A DNA stretch of 64,000 nt from Methylobacterium sp. 2A (lineage in GTDB: Bacteria; Pseudomonadota; Alphaproteobacteria; Rhizobiales; Beijerinckiaceae): NCBI RefSeq assembly GCF_009806555.1, contig NZ_VUOK01000029.1, positions 167,441-231,440 of the forward strand. Direction: 5' to 3'. The position numbers and the translations under genes were made by a program. Each line of letters opens with the position of its first letter. Positions within the stretch are counted from its first letter, which is position 1. Of this stretch, positions 16,924-27,100 are shown in pieces. The notes beneath the pieces were generated by a model. That model worked only from the letters and a program-made list of their open reading frames with translations. It did no database searches and was not told the DNA's origin.

Positions 16924-18025
16924 CGAGGCGCTCCATCAGCGGCGCGTAGGCCTCCGGCCCGGTCTCGACATCGAGGCGCACGCCCGCGATGCCGCGGTGG
17001 GCGTAGTCGGCGAGCCGGGCCTCGGCCTGTCCCACGGGCGTCGCCGTCGGCAGCGCGGTCCCGCGGTGGCCGTCCGCCAACGCGAAGGGATAGTAGCCCG
17101 GCGGGCGGATGCGCTCGAAGGCGTCGCTCACCAGGATCAGCCGGATGGCGATGCGTTCGGCGAGCAGGGTCAGGAGCTCGTCGAAGCCCGGGCCGGGATC
17201 GTCCAGGGCGCTGGCCACGACGAGGTGGCCCCCGGCCGGCAGCAGGCTGCGGGCGAGGCCGAGCGTCGCCTCCAGCGGCGGCTCCGGCTCGGCGCGGGCC
17301 GCCGACACCGTCTCCAGGGCGTCCGCATGGGCCTGGGCCAGCGCTCCGGTCACCGCGATCATGGCGCGCTCGCCGCCCGCCGGCCGCAGCACGGTCGGGA
17401 CGCCGGCCGACGCCACCGCGAGGCCGACCCGGCCGCCATCGGCCGCGACCCGCCAGCCGAGCAGTGCCAGGGCCTCGGCGGCCGCCACCGAGCGCAGCGC
17501 CCGGCGGGTGCCGAACAGCATGGAGGGGCGGAAATCGGCGAGCAGCACCACGGCGCGGTCGCGCTCGTCGTGGTGGGTGCGCACGTGCAGCTGCCCGGTC
17601 CGGGCGGTGGCGTTGCGGTCGATGAAGCGGCGGTCGTCGCCCTCCGACCAGAGGCGGACATCCTCCGGTTCGGAGCCGCGCCCGCGGCGGCGGGTGACGA
17701 TGCCGCCGGGCAGGCCCGCCAGCGTCCGGGTGGCGGGCGCGGAGCCCCGCCGGGCGAGGTGGCGCAGGCCTATCAGGGCCTCGCCCGAGAGATGAATGCC
17801 GCCGAAACTCCCTCCCCCCTCTGCGGGGGAGGGTGGCCCCTGCGTCAGCGGGGGTCGGGAGAGGGGAGCGCCGGTTCCGAAAGAGGCGCGACCGTCATGA
17901 AGGCCGATGCTTAAATCCGCACCGTCGCTCCCCCCTTGCGGGACTACGTCCCGACCCGACCCCCTTCGGGGGCCACCCTCCCCCGCGGAGGGGGGAGGGG
18001 ATCGGCGGCGCGCGAACCCGAACAT
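16910..18025 (-). CDS. DUF58 protein (MxaS/YeaD2-like) with repeat-encoded N-terminus
   Basis: 371 residues. The conserved DUF58 core is seen in RRGRGSEPEDVRLWSEGDDRRFIDRNATART (outline, about residues 100-130), followed by a vWA-like region with VVLLADFRPSM. The ATG at 18025 lies 2 bases after the moxR stop. The frame then crosses a family C repeat, giving residues of about 9-72 ([10 protein letters not shown] ... PPSPAEGGG) that DUF58 proteins normally lack; homology resumes at about LSGEALIGLRHLA. No other start codon is obvious after the repeat. DUF58 proteins are standard partners of MoxR ATPases. Confidence 0.78.
   Translation of the reverse strand: MFGFARRRSPPPSAGEGGPRRGSGRDVVPQGGSDGADLSIGLHDGRASFGTGAPLSRPPLTQGPPSPAEGGGSFGGIHLSGEALIGLRHLARRGSAPATRTLAGLPGGIVTRRRGRGSEPEDVRLWSEGDDRRFIDRNATARTGQLHVRTHHDERDRAVVLLADFRPSMLFGTRRALRSVAAAEALALLGWRVAADGGRVGLAVASAGVPTVLRPAGGERAMIAVTGALAQAHADALETVSAARAEPEPPLEATLGLARSLLPAGGHLVVASALDDPGPGFDELLTLLAERIAIRLILVSDAFERIRPPGYYPFALADGHRGTALPTATPVGQAEARLADYAHRGIAGVRLDVETGPEAYAPLMERLDAVL
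17809..18000. repeat. Palindromic repeat, family C copy 1, inside the DUF58 gene
   Basis: About 190 bp, starting CTCCCTCCCCCCTCTGCGGG and ending with the matching CCCCGCGGAGGGGGGAGGGG; inner arms pair GGGGGTCGGG with CCCGACCC. Related copies are at 35516-35700 (opposite orientation) and 43090-43256, with a single terminal hairpin at 35087-35117. Confidence 0.85.
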
Positions 18026-18027
18026 TG

Positions 18028-19029
18028 TCAGAGCGCCCGCACCCGCTGCACCAGCTCGCCGACGAGCCCCCGCGCGGTCCTGCCCTCTGCGGCGGCCCGC
18101 CAGGTCAGGCCGATCCGGTGCGACAGGGCGTCCCGGGCGAGTTCGGTGACGTCCTCCGGGATGACGTGGTCCCGGCCCCGCAGCCAGGCCCGGGCCTTGC
18201 CGGCCATCATCAGCGCCAGGGTGCCGCGCGGCGAGGCGGGGTGCTCGATCATGGCGCGCAGGTCCGGCGCCGCCGCGTCGGTGCGGGTCGCCGCCACCAG
18301 CCGGACCAGATAGTCCTTGAGCGCCGGCGACACGTAGGTGGAAAGCGCCGCCTCCCGGGCCGCGCGCACGTCGGCGAGCGACAGGCGCACCGGCATGGCC
18401 TCGATGTGATGCGTGATCTCGCCCTCCACGAGGTCGAGGATCGCCCGCTCGGTCTCGGCGTCGGGCATCTCGACCACGACGTGCAGGAGGAAGCGGTCGA
18501 GCTGCGCCTCCGGCAGCGGGAAGGTCCCGGCATGCTCGATCGGGTTCTGGGTCGCCACCACCATGAACGGGTCGGAGAGCCGGTGGGTCGCCCCCGAGAC
18601 CGTCACCTGCCCCTCGGCCATGGATTCGAGCAGAGCCGACTGCACCTTGGGCGGCGCGCGGTTGACCTCGTCCACCAGAACGAGGGCGTGGAACAGGGGG
18701 CCGGGCAGGAACTCGAACGTGCCGCTGTCCTGCCGCCACACGGTGGTGCCGGTGAGATCCGCCGGCATCAGGTCCGGCGTGCACTGGATGCGCGCGAAGG
18801 AGCCGTCGAGCCCGTCGGCGAGGCGCTTGACCGCGCGGGTCTTGGCGAGCCCCGGCGCGCCCTCGATCAGCAGGTGGCCGCCGGTCAGGAGCCCGATCAG
18901 CAGGCGCTCGACGAGACCGGCGCTGCCGATCAGGCCGCGCTCCAGGCCTTCGCGCAGCGCCATGACGCGGCCGTGCAGGCCTGCATCCGGGACGGTCTCG
19001 GGCCGGCGTTCGGCGAGGGCGCCGCTCAT
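18028..19029 (-). CDS. MoxR-family AAA+ ATPase
   Basis: 333 residues. Walker A is IEGAPGLAKTRAV (about residue 56), Walker B LVLVDEVNRAPP, sensor 1 VATQNPIEHAGTFPLPEAQLDRF, all typical of MoxR. The C-terminal lid domain contains PRGTLALMMAGKARAWL. MoxR ATPases act as chaperone-like remodellers with vWA proteins; in methylotrophs one member serves methanol dehydrogenase, but no mxaFI genes are here. First gene of the operon. In-frame ATGs at 19041 and 19056 are alternative starts; none has a clear ribosome site. Confidence 0.9.
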   Translation of the reverse strand: MSGALAERRPETVPDAGLHGRVMALREGLERGLIGSAGLVERLLIGLLTGGHLLIEGAPGLAKTRAVKRLADGLDGSFARIQCTPDLMPADLTGTTVWRQDSGTFEFLPGPLFHALVLVDEVNRAPPKVQSALLESMAEGQVTVSGATHRLSDPFMVVATQNPIEHAGTFPLPEAQLDRFLLHVVVEMPDAETERAILDLVEGEITHHIEAMPVRLSLADVRAAREAALSTYVSPALKDYLVRLVAATRTDAAAPDLRAMIEHPASPRGTLALMMAGKARAWLRGRDHVIPEDVTELARDALSHRIGLTWRAAAEGRTARGLVGELVQRVRAL

Positions 19030-19265
19030 GCGCCGAGACATCTTGCGCGGCCACATCCTGCGCGGGCCGGGTCCGCCGCTCGGGGCCTGTGCTGCATCCT
19101 GCGCGTCTCCTCGGCCGGGTCCCGAATTCTTAAGGGATCCTCAGGCTCCTGCCGGTGTGCCCGCTGCCCGGTGCGGCCGTCAATCCCGGTTCCATCCGCG
19201 TTTTCGGGCCTGGGCCGGGCTACGATGTCACGGTTTCGTCACCGCCTCGCTCGCAAGAACCGCCG

Positions 19266-19976
19266 ATGACCAGCTACGCCGCCCTCCCCGAAGAACTGAA
19301 ATCCGGCATCGGCCTGCTCGTGGCCTTCGTGCTGGGCACGATCATCGGGGCCGAGCGCCAGTACCGGCAGCGCACCGCGGGCCTGCGCACGGCGGTGCTG
19401 GTGGCTGTGGGCGCCTCGGCCTTCGTCGATCTCGGCATGCGGCTGACCGGCCCGGACGGCGGGGTCCGCACGGTGGCGTACGTGATCTCCGGCATCGGCT
19501 TCCTCGGGGCCGGCGTGATCATGAAGGAGGGGATGAACGTCCGCGGCCTCAACACGGCCGCCACCCTGTGGTGCTCGGCCGCCGTGGGGGCGTTCTGCGG
19601 CGCCGACCTGCCGCTTGAGGCGGTGTTCGTGATGGTGACGGTGCTGGCCTGCAACACGGCGCTGCGGCCGCTCGTGAACGCCATCAACCGCGCGCCGATC
19701 CGCGAATCGTCCACCGAGGCGACCTACGAGGTCCAGGTGACCACCGTGCCCGGCGAGGCCGGCCCGGCGCAGGATCTGCTGGTGGAGCGCCTGGAGGCAG
19801 CCAAGTACCCGGTCAGCAGCGTCGCGGTGGAGGAGCGCGGCGAGACCGCGGTCGACGTGGTGGCGACGCTGACGGCCAGCGCCGTGAAGGCGGAAGAACT
19901 CGACGCCGTGACCAACGAACTGGCGCGGCTCCCGGGCATCCGCCACGCCACGTGGTCGGTGCAGACGGCGGATTGA
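19266..19976 (+). CDS. MgtC/SapB-family membrane protein
   Basis: 236 residues. The N-terminal part has four to five hydrophobic segments with the MgtC signature: GTIIGAERQYRQRTAGLRTAVLV, then GIGFLGAGVIMKEG and GLNTAATLWCSAAVG (about residues 20-115). The C-terminal 80 residues form an ACT-like soluble domain. Family members help survival at low magnesium or modulate the F-type ATPase, but the role here is not known. The ATG at 19266 is chosen because the upstream extension overlaps non-coding sequence. Monocistronic. Confidence 0.88.
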   Translation: MTSYAALPEELKSGIGLLVAFVLGTIIGAERQYRQRTAGLRTAVLVAVGASAFVDLGMRLTGPDGGVRTVAYVISGIGFLGAGVIMKEGMNVRGLNTAATLWCSAAVGAFCGADLPLEAVFVMVTVLACNTALRPLVNAINRAPIRESSTEATYEVQVTTVPGEAGPAQDLLVERLEAAKYPVSSVAVEERGETAVDVVATLTASAVKAEELDAVTNELARLPGIRHATWSVQTAD

Positions 19977-20333
19977 TCGTTTCGAGGTCCGGTCTGCTTG
20001 GCCTTGGGGATGGCTGCTCCCGCTATGGGGACGTCAGTCCGTACCCGTCCGCGTCGATCCGGAGGCGGACCCTGCGGCGAGGATTTCGGAACGCGCGCCG
20101 GCGCTTTTCGGCCGCTTTCAACGATGTCGTGATTGAACCGGTGTGATGCATATCTGACTGCGGACGCAGAACCGCGATAGATTTTCCAAGAAAAACTATA
20201 GCATCAATGTCGAAACACGACAAAACATAAGGCAGAAAGACTTTCTCTTGGCAAAAATCTGTCATATAGCTAGTACGCGAATTGCCTATCAGCACCTCCC
20301 CGGAGACAATCGACTCCCGTCCGAGGCAGCACC
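19977..20333 (+). promoter_or_regulatory. AT-richer leader and possible promoter of the second chemoreceptor
   Basis: 357 bp without a convincing gene. The last 200 bp are markedly AT-richer than the neighbourhood. A possible promoter is TTGGCA (20248-20253), a 17-base spacer, then TAGTAC (20271-20276), about 60 bp before the chemoreceptor ATG. The reverse-strand open frame here has atypical composition and I reject it. Confidence 0.3.
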
Positions 20334-22004
20334 ATGGCATTCACGGTCAAGCACATCCTCATCACGCTGGTTTGTGCGCTTGTGGTCGCCATCTCGGCAC
20401 AAGGGGTGCTCGGCGTTCATCAACTGCGATCGGTCAACGACAACGCGCTCGAGCTATCGACCAACTGGTTACCGAGCGTGCTCAAACTGGGTGAGATCAA
20501 ATACAAAGTGACGCGATTGCGTCTTGTCGATGCGCGCCTGGTCACCGCGGTCGAGCCCGTCGACACTCTGGTCACACTCTCGGATCACCGTCTCGGTGAG
20601 GTCGAAGCGGTCGCGGCGGGTTACGTCCCCTTGATCTCCAGCCCGGAGGAGAGAGCTCTCTGGACCGCGTTCAAGCAACACTGGAGCGACTACCAGGGGT
20701 ACCGCACGAAGCTGATCGGGGCGGCGCAAGCGAAGGATCAGCCCGCCCTCAACGCGTTGTTCCAGACCTCGCGCACCGCCTTCGAGAAGGCACTGGATTG
20801 TCTCGATCGTGACACCGCCTTGAACGTCGCGGGCGGCGAGCAGTCCACGGCGAGCGCCGGTCAGACCTATGCGCGTTCGATCTGGGTCACGACGCTCCTC
20901 TGCGGCCTCGCGCTCATCGTCGGCATCTATTCACTCGGATATCTGATCTTGCGCGTCACGCATCCGATCGACCGCCTGATCCAGCGCATGAAGGACCTCG
21001 CCGCCGGCGACCGTCAGGCCGAGATTCCCTATACCGGGCGGGCCAACGAGATCGGCGCGATCGCCCTCGCCCTGGAGGCATCGCGCGCGAGTTCGATCCG
21101 CGCCCTTCAACTCGAAGCCGAGGCCGTAGAGGCGCGACGCACCGCCGAGGAGCAGCGCAAGGCGGCCATGCGCCAGATGGCCGACGGCTTCGAGGCGGCG
21201 GTGGGCGGCGTCATCGGCATGGTGTCGTCGTCCGCCACCGAGTTGCAGACGACGGCCGAACAGATGACCTCCACGGCCACCGAGACCGCGAGCCGATCGA
21301 CCGTCGTGGCGGCCGCGTCCGCACAGGCCGCCGCGAACGTGAACATGGTCGCCTACGCCGCGGAGGAGTTGGGCACGTCGGTGCAGGAGATCGGCCGGCA
21401 GGTCCGGGGCTCGGCGACGCTGGCCCAGGCAGCCGTGGGCGAAGCGGACCAGACCGCCACCCTGGTTCAGGCGCTGCGTCAAACCTCGGCGCGGATCGGC
21501 GACATGGTTGGGCTCATCGCGAACATCGCGAGCCAGACCAACCTGCTCGCCCTGAACGCGACCATCGAGGCGGCGCGCGCCGGTGAAGCGGGGCGCGGCT
21601 TCGCGGTGGTGGCGGCCGAGGTGAAGGACTTGGCCGGCCAGACCGCCAAGGCGACCGAGGAGATCGCCGGCCAGATCGGCGAGATCCAGGGTGTGACCGA
21701 TCAGGCCGTCTCGGCCATCGGCGGCATCACGGACCGGATCCGCGAGATCAACAGCGTGGCGACCACGATCGCGACCGCGGTGGAGCAGCAGGGCGCGGCG
21801 ACGCAGGAGATCGTGCGCAACGTCGCCCAGGCCTCGACCGGCACCACCGAGGTGACCGGCACCATCGCCGGCGTCGCGCAGGCCTCGGAGGAGACGGGGG
21901 CGGCGGCGAGCCAGGTCCTGTCCGCCGCCTCCGAACTGGCGCGCCAGTCCGAACATCTCCGCGCGGCGGTCGGGCGCTTCCTCGCCACCGTGCGGGCGGC
22001 CTGA
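20334..22004 (+). CDS. Methyl-accepting chemotaxis protein
   Basis: 556 residues. First membrane helix at about residues 5-28, periplasmic helical-bundle sensor to about 185, second helix about 186-210, HAMP domain ([18 protein letters not shown]), and a long signalling domain with the tip [44 protein letters not shown] in outline (about residues 385-430). The signalling domain is very close to that of the receptor at 1711-3435, while the sensor domains differ, as expected for paralogues with different stimuli. Monocistronic, with its own leader. Confidence 0.92.
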   Translation: MAFTVKHILITLVCALVVAISAQGVLGVHQLRSVNDNALELSTNWLPSVLKLGEIKYKVTRLRLVDARLVTAVEPVDTLVTLSDHRLGEVEAVAAGYVPLISSPEERALWTAFKQHWSDYQGYRTKLIGAAQAKDQPALNALFQTSRTAFEKALDCLDRDTALNVAGGEQSTASAGQTYARSIWVTTLLCGLALIVGIYSLGYLILRVTHPIDRLIQRMKDLAAGDRQAEIPYTGRANEIGAIALALEASRASSIRALQLEAEAVEARRTAEEQRKAAMRQMADGFEAAVGGVIGMVSSSATELQTTAEQMTSTATETASRSTVVAAASAQAAANVNMVAYAAEELGTSVQEIGRQVRGSATLAQAAVGEADQTATLVQALRQTSARIGDMVGLIANIASQTNLLALNATIEAARAGEAGRGFAVVAAEVKDLAGQTAKATEEIAGQIGEIQGVTDQAVSAIGGITDRIREINSVATTIATAVEQQGAATQEIVRNVAQASTGTTEVTGTIAGVAQASEETGAAASQVLSAASELARQSEHLRAAVGRFLATVRAA

Positions 22005-22115
22005 CCGTGTCTGCTTACGTCCCGCGCGGGTTATAGGGTTTCGCCCGAAGCCCGGTCCCGCGCGAAAGCTCCGGACCGGCTCGGCCCTCATCCGCCCGAT
22101 ATCCGGAGACCGATC

Positions 22116-22802
22116 ATGACCCAATCCCAAAAGAACGCGCTGGTCGTCGGGGCCTCCCGGGGCCTGGGGCTCGGCCTCGTCGAGACGTTCCTGGCGCGGG
22201 GCTGGCACGTCACCGCGACCCAGCGCAGCCCGTCCCCCGATCTCGCCCGGCTCGACGCGAAATCCCTGCGTATCGAGACCGCCGACATCGACGACGATGC
22301 GGGCGTCGCCGCCCTGCACGACCGTCTGCGGGAGCAGCGCTTCGACCTGATCTTCGTGGTGGCCGGCGTCGCCACGCAGGCGCACGATCCCGCGCATGCG
22401 GTGCCGCGGGAGGTCGCCGCGCAGGTCTTTCTCACCAACGCGATCAGCCCGATCCGCTTCGCCGAGGCCTTCCTCGATCGCCTCGCGCCCGGCGGCAGCC
22501 TCGCGCTGATGAGTTCGATCCTGGGCAGCGTCAGCCTGAACGAGTCGGGCGGTTGGGAGACCTACCGGGCCAGCAAGGCGGCGCTGAACACCCTGGCGCG
22601 CAGCTTCGAGATCCGGCACCGGGCCGACAACGTCTCGGTGCTGATCCTGCATCCGGGCTGGGTGCGCACCGACATGGGCGGGCAAGAGGCCGATATCGAC
22701 GTCGCCACCAGCGTCACGGGCCTCGCCGACGTGATCGAGGCCCAGCTCGGCCGGCCGGGCGCCCATTATCTGGACTATCGCGGCCAGACGCTGCCGTGGT
22801 GA
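22116..22802 (+). CDS. Short-chain dehydrogenase/reductase
   Basis: 228 residues, classical SDR. The nucleotide-binding motif VVGASRGLGLG is at residues 10-20, the catalytic serine region MSSILGS near 130 and the YRASK tetrad motif near 148, so the Ser-Tyr-Lys set is present. Length and the LDYRGQTLPW C-terminus resemble CsgA/short SDRs acting on unknown carbonyls. No neighbour reveals the substrate. The ATG follows a GGAGA sequence by about 9 bases. Confidence 0.88.
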   Translation: MTQSQKNALVVGASRGLGLGLVETFLARGWHVTATQRSPSPDLARLDAKSLRIETADIDDDAGVAALHDRLREQRFDLIFVVAGVATQAHDPAHAVPREVAAQVFLTNAISPIRFAEAFLDRLAPGGSLALMSSILGSVSLNESGGWETYRASKAALNTLARSFEIRHRADNVSVLILHPGWVRTDMGGQEADIDVATSVTGLADVIEAQLGRPGAHYLDYRGQTLPW

Positions 22803-22836
22803 GAACCGCCGCCCGGGCAGGGGCGGCGGAACCCCG

Positions 22837-23190
22837 TCAGCGCGTCGGGGACAGGGGCCGGCTGCGGCGCTCGATCACCACGGTCGGGCGGGTGCGCCGC
22901 TCGACCACGACGGTGCGCGGCGCCCGGCTCGGGCTCGCCTGGGTCAGGATCCGCTCCGGCACGCGCTCCGGCTTCGCCTTCTTGGCGGCCAGCACATGGG
23001 GGCGGACCTCATCGACCGGCAGACCCATCAGGCCGGCCGCGATCTCGGCCTGCTGCTCGACATCGTCGGCGAGGTCCTGGGCGGCCGCGACCGCCTCGCT
23101 GACCGTCGGCGGCTCGCGGCGCACCCGGATCGGCGGCAGGTCGGCGAAGCTCTTCTGCGTCTTCTTCACGGGGCGACTCGCAGTCTTCAT
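22837..23190 (-). CDS. Small basic hypothetical protein
   Basis: 117 residues, rich in arginine, lysine and valine. The N-terminus is MKTASRPVKKTQKSF; a helical middle (VSEAVAAAQDLADDVEQQAEIAAGLM in outline) is followed by the motif RPHVLAAKKAK and a tail with the repeated phrase RTVVVERRTRPTVVIERRSRP. The repeated tail may bind nucleic acid or polyanions, but this is a guess. Family unknown. The ATG at 23190 avoids a longer, compositionally different extension. Bases 23191-23456 contain no feature I can support. Confidence 0.6.
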   Translation of the reverse strand: MKTASRPVKKTQKSFADLPPIRVRREPPTVSEAVAAAQDLADDVEQQAEIAAGLMGLPVDEVRPHVLAAKKAKPERVPERILTQASPSRAPRTVVVERRTRPTVVIERRSRPLSPTR

Positions 23191-23456
23191 AGGCCAGACA
23201 TAGCGCCTTCCGGCCCGGTTGTGCAGTGCATCAAAAACGTTTGACCGACGTGGCGGGTGCATGCCTAACAGGGCGTTTCCACCGCAGCGCGCTGGTGGCC
23301 GGCGCTGCCGTCAAGGACGCGAACCCATCCGCCCCGAATCGTTTCCTGTCGGCGGGCGGATGCGACATAGAAGCGCATTCGTGGCAGGACAACGGTTTCC
23401 TGCGCTGGCCGCAGACCCGCAACCCATCGTGAAGGCGGCTGTGATAGGGTCGCCCC

Positions 23457-24302
23457 ATGACCGATATCCTCGATCCGCGGCTGACTCCCGCCCGCGCCGA
23501 CATCGCCGACGAGCGCCTGCGCGGCCGGGTCGAGGCCGCACGCTTCGTGGCCGGCAGCCCCCGCCGGGTCACGGCGCCCTCGGCCCCCCTGCGGCGCGAA
23601 CCCTCCCCGGGGGGCGGGCTCGACACGGAGGCGCTGCTCGGCGATGCCGTCACCCTCTACGCCGAGGCGGACGGCTTCGCCTTCGTGCAACTCGCCCGCG
23701 ACGGCTATGTCGGCTACCTGCCTGCCGACAGCCTCGGACCGGAAGGGCCGGAGCCGACCCACCGGGTCACGGCGCTGCGGACCTTCCTGTATCCGGAACC
23801 CGACCTGAAGCGGCCGGTTCGCGCCCATCTGAGCCTCGGGGCACGTCTGGTGGCGACCGGGGAATCGGGCGCCTACCTGGAGACGCCCGACGGCTACGTG
23901 TTCACCCGCCACTGTGCCCCCGTGGCGGAGCGCGAACCGGATTACGTGGCCACCGCCGCACGCCTCGTGGGGATCCCCTACCTCTGGGGCGGACGGACCA
24001 CGCTCGGGCTCGACTGTTCCGGCCTCGCGCAGCTCTGCCTCGATGCGGCGGGCCTGCCCTGCCCGCGCGATGCCGACATGCAGGAGCGCGCCCTCGGGCG
24101 GGCTCTGCCCCTCGATGTCGCAGGCCTGCGCCGGGGCGACTTCGTGTTCTGGCGCGGCCATATGGGGCTGATGCTCGATGCCGAGACGCTGATCCACGCC
24201 AACGGCCACCACATGGCGGTGGCGGTGGAGCCCCTGGCCGGTGCGGTGGAGCGGATCCAGGCCCACAGCTACGGTGCGGTGACCAGTCTTCGGCGGCTCT
24301 GA
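23457..24302 (+). CDS. NlpC/P60 cysteine peptidase with SH3-like domains
   Basis: 281 residues. The N-terminal 150 residues hold SH3b-like segments (VTLYAEADGFAFVQLARDGYVGYLP in outline). The C-terminal domain is NlpC/P60: catalytic cysteine in TLGLDCSGLAQ (about residue 187), histidine in RGHMGLML (about 236) and a third polar residue in HANGHHM. Such enzymes hydrolyse D-gamma-glutamyl-diaminopimelate bonds in peptidoglycan. No signal peptide is seen, as in many alphaproteobacterial members that act on recycled muropeptides. Confidence 0.88.
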   Translation: MTDILDPRLTPARADIADERLRGRVEAARFVAGSPRRVTAPSAPLRREPSPGGGLDTEALLGDAVTLYAEADGFAFVQLARDGYVGYLPADSLGPEGPEPTHRVTALRTFLYPEPDLKRPVRAHLSLGARLVATGESGAYLETPDGYVFTRHCAPVAEREPDYVATAARLVGIPYLWGGRTTLGLDCSGLAQLCLDAAGLPCPRDADMQERALGRALPLDVAGLRRGDFVFWRGHMGLMLDAETLIHANGHHMAVAVEPLAGAVERIQAHSYGAVTSLRRL

Positions 24303-24422
24303 ACGGCGCGGGTCCAAACCGCGCGGCAATCGTGCTACAGGTAGGCTCCGCCTCCGTCGCACGGCCCGGTTCCGCCACTTGGCCTGTTGACAGGATAGCC
24401 CCGCCCTCGCCACATCCCCCGC

Positions 24423-25424
24423 ATGACCGCCGAAACAGCGCCCCCCGCGCCCGCCCCGGGCAATACCGGCAAGCCGCCGCTGGAGATCCTGCTCTGCGCC
24501 CCACGCGGCTTCTGCGCCGGGGTGGTGCGGGCCATCGACGTGGTGGAGCGAGCTCTCGCGATCTACGGGCCGCCCGTCTACGTCCGTCACGAGATCGTGC
24601 ACAACAAGTACGTGGTCGAGAGCCTGAAGCGGAAGGGCGCCGTGTTCGTGCGCGAGCTCGACGAGGTGCCGGATGGCGGCGCCCCGGTGATCTTTTCCGC
24701 CCACGGTGTCGCGAAGACGGTGCCGGCCAACGCCGATTCGCGCGGGCTCACCACGATCGACGCCACCTGCCCGCTGGTGACCAAGGTCCACCGCGAGGCC
24801 GAGATCCACCACAAGCGCGGCCGCCACGTGCTGCTGGTCGGCCATTCGGGCCACCCGGAGGTGGTGGGCACGATGGGCCAATTGCCCAAGGGTTCGATCA
24901 CCCTGGTGGAGGATCTCGACCAGATCGCCGCCCTGAACCCCGAGAATCCCGACAACCTCGCCTGGGTGACCCAGACGACCCTGTCGGTGGACGACACGCG
25001 CCACATCGTCGAGGCGCTCAAGCAGAAGTTTCCGGCCATCACCGGACCCCACAAGGACGACATCTGCTACGCCACCACCAACCGCCAGGAGGCGGTGAAG
25101 CAGGTGGCGCCGCTGGTCGATGCGCTGATCGTGGTCGGCTCCTCGAACTCCTCGAACTCGCAGCGCCTGCGCGAGGTCGCCGAGCGGGTCGGCTGCCCGA
25201 TCACCCGCCTCGTGCTGCGCGCCGAGGAGATCGACTGGCCGGCCTTCGAGGGCATCCGCAAGCTCGGCCTCACGGCCGGCGCCTCGGCGCCCGAGGTGCT
25301 GGTGGAGGAGATCATCGACGCCTTCGCGGCCCGCTACGACGTGATGGTCGACACGGTCTCGACGGTGATCGAGGACATGGTGTTCCCGCTGCCGCGGGAG
25401 CTGCGGAGCGAAGCCGCCGAGTAG
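24423..25424 (+). CDS. ispH: 4-hydroxy-3-methylbut-2-enyl diphosphate reductase IspH
   Basis: Final enzyme of the MEP isoprenoid pathway, a [4Fe-4S] protein. The three cluster cysteines are seen in [10 protein letters not shown] (residue 31), [11 protein letters not shown] (about 119) and [10 protein letters not shown] (about 220); the substrate loop [13 protein letters not shown] is also present. Length is 333 residues including a proline/alanine-rich N-terminal tail of about 20. thrB and rnhA follow on the same strand. Confidence 0.96.
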   Translation: MTAETAPPAPAPGNTGKPPLEILLCAPRGFCAGVVRAIDVVERALAIYGPPVYVRHEIVHNKYVVESLKRKGAVFVRELDEVPDGGAPVIFSAHGVAKTVPANADSRGLTTIDATCPLVTKVHREAEIHHKRGRHVLLVGHSGHPEVVGTMGQLPKGSITLVEDLDQIAALNPENPDNLAWVTQTTLSVDDTRHIVEALKQKFPAITGPHKDDICYATTNRQEAVKQVAPLVDALIVVGSSNSSNSQRLREVAERVGCPITRLVLRAEEIDWPAFEGIRKLGLTAGASAPEVLVEEIIDAFAARYDVMVDTVSTVIEDMVFPLPRELRSEAAE

Positions 25425-25458
25425 GCAGCCTCGACACAGGCGCGGCAGGCTTTATGCG

Positions 25459-25476
25459 GGGGCGCTTCGGCGCCCC
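25459..25476 (+). terminator. Hairpin after ispH
   Basis: GGGGCGC-TTCG-GCGCCCC, a 7-bp GC stem with a stable UUCG loop, about 35 bp after the ispH stop. No U-run follows, so termination is uncertain; it lies between ispH and thrB. Confidence 0.4.
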
Positions 25477-25514
25477 TCGTCGTATCGAAGTTCCAAAATT
25501 CAGAGCGCGAACAC

Positions 25515-26480
25515 GTGGCCGTCTACACCGAGGTATCCGACGCGGCGCTCGCCGACTTCCTGTCGGCCTACGCGATCGGCAGCCTGCTCTCCTTCAAGGG
25601 CATCGCCGAGGGCGTCGAGAACTCGAATTTCTTCCTGCACACCACCGATGGCTCCTACATCCTGACGCTCTACGAGAAGCGGGTGCGGGAAGCCGACCTG
25701 CCGTTCTTCATCGGATTGATGGAGCATCTCTCGGCCCGGGGCCTCGCCTGCCCGCAGCCGGTGCGGGACCGGACCGGTCAGGCCCTCGGGCAGCTCTGCG
25801 GCCGGCCCGCCGCGATCGTGAGTTTTCTGGAGGGGGTCTCGGTCAAGGCGCCGGGCGTCGGGCATTGCCGGGAGCTGGGGCGGGCGCTCGCCACCCTCCA
25901 CGCCGCCGGCCGCGACTTCCCGATGGTGCGGGAGAACAATCTTTCGGTCTCGTCCTGGCGGCCGCTCTTCGCGCAGGCCGAGGCCCAGGCCGATTCCGTC
26001 GAGCCCGGCCTCGCCGCGCGCACCCGGGCCGACCTCGCGTTCCTCGAGGCGCACTGGCCGACAGACCTGCCGGGGGGCGTGATCCACGCGGATCTGTTCA
26101 CCGACAACGTGTTCTTCATCGGCGATGCCCTGTCGGGCCTGATCGACTTCTACTTCGCCTGCACGGACGCCTTCGCGTACGACCTCGCGATCTGCCTCAA
26201 CGCGTGGTGTTTTGAGCCCGATGGCACCTTCCACCGCGACAGGGCGACGGCTCTGTTTGCCGGCTACGAGGCCGTGCGTCCGCTGGAGCCCGCTGAGGTC
26301 GCGGCCCTGCCGATCCTATGCCGGGGCGCGGCGCTCCGCTTCATGCTGACCCGGCTGGTCGATTGGCTGAACGTGCCGCCGGGTGCTTTGGTGAAGCCGA
26401 AGGATCCGCGGGAATTCGACCGCCGGCTCACCTTCCACCGGCAGGCGCGGGACGCGCGGGACTACGGGCGGCAGGGCTGA
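25515..26480 (+). CDS. thrB: Homoserine kinase ThrB (APH-fold type)
   Basis: 321 residues, choline-kinase/APH-like homoserine kinase that phosphorylates homoserine for threonine synthesis. The N-terminal [24 protein letters not shown] block, the catalytic loop [13 protein letters not shown] (about residue 190) and [21 protein letters not shown] are typical. It starts with GTG at 25515; homology begins at MAVYTEVSD. The stop lies 7 bases before the rnhA start, so the two are co-transcribed. Confidence 0.92.
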   Translation: MAVYTEVSDAALADFLSAYAIGSLLSFKGIAEGVENSNFFLHTTDGSYILTLYEKRVREADLPFFIGLMEHLSARGLACPQPVRDRTGQALGQLCGRPAAIVSFLEGVSVKAPGVGHCRELGRALATLHAAGRDFPMVRENNLSVSSWRPLFAQAEAQADSVEPGLAARTRADLAFLEAHWPTDLPGGVIHADLFTDNVFFIGDALSGLIDFYFACTDAFAYDLAICLNAWCFEPDGTFHRDRATALFAGYEAVRPLEPAEVAALPILCRGAALRFMLTRLVDWLNVPPGALVKPKDPREFDRRLTFHRQARDARDYGRQG

Positions 26481-26487
26481 GAACCGG

Positions 26488-26973
26488 ATGAGCACCGAGA
26501 TGACCGGGCCGGATACCGAATCCGCGGCCGAGCCGAAGCGCGTGAAGATCTACACGGACGGGGCCTGCTCGGGGAATCCCGGCCCGGGCGGCTGGGGCGC
26601 GATCCTGATCTTCGGCGACACCCAGAAGGAGCTGTCCGGCGGGGAGGCCCACACCACCAACAACCGCATGGAGATCCTGGCGGCGATCGAGGCGCTTGAG
26701 GCGCTGAAGCGTCCCTGCCGGGTCGACCTGTTCACGGACTCGCAGTACCTGCGCCAGGGCGTCACCGGCTGGATTCACAATTGGAAGGCGCGGGGCTGGC
26801 GCACCGCCGACAAGAAGCCGGTGAAGAACGAGGATCTCTGGCGCCGCATCGACGCCGCCCGGGAGCGCCACGAGGTGGCGTGGCACTGGGTGAAGGGCCA
26901 TGCCAGCGACCCGCTCAACAACCGGGTCGACGCGCTGGCGGTGGCGGCGATGCTGCCGTTCAAGCGGCGGTGA
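26488..26973 (+). CDS. rnhA: Ribonuclease HI
   Basis: 161 residues; cleaves RNA in RNA-DNA hybrids. The four catalytic acidic residues are visible in [37 protein letters not shown] and NNRVDALA, and the basic protrusion ([16 protein letters not shown]) is present. The N-terminal 15 residues are variable, so ATG 26500 is a possible alternative start. Downstream, 441 bp without a gene carries MITE copy 1. Confidence 0.95.
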   Translation: MSTEMTGPDTESAAEPKRVKIYTDGACSGNPGPGGWGAILIFGDTQKELSGGEAHTTNNRMEILAAIEALEALKRPCRVDLFTDSQYLRQGVTGWIHNWKARGWRTADKKPVKNEDLWRRIDAARERHEVAWHWVKGHASDPLNNRVDALAVAAMLPFKRR

Positions 26974-27100
26974 GGGCGGGTTCGGCATCGGAACCCGCAA
27001 CACGCCTGGTCACCGGAAGTCCTTCGATGACATAGAGCGCTCTCCGCCGAAGTGGACGCCGGTTCGGCGCAGGAGAGCGCGTTGATACAAAGGCCTAGAG

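Noticed and set aside
11753..19029. Methanol dehydrogenase (mxa) accessory cluster
   Set aside because: MoxR, DUF58 and vWA genes resemble mxaR/S/C/L, but mxaF, mxaI and mxaG are absent and a BatD-type gene is present, so a general MoxR/Bat operon is the safer call.
20023..20340. Reverse-strand frame of 105 codons upstream of the second chemoreceptor
   Set aside because: Unusual composition, no ribosome site, and it overlaps the likely promoter.
23226..23432. Short forward frame of 68 codons in the gap before the NlpC/P60 gene
   Set aside because: No ribosome site and no conserved motif; composition is unlike neighbouring genes.
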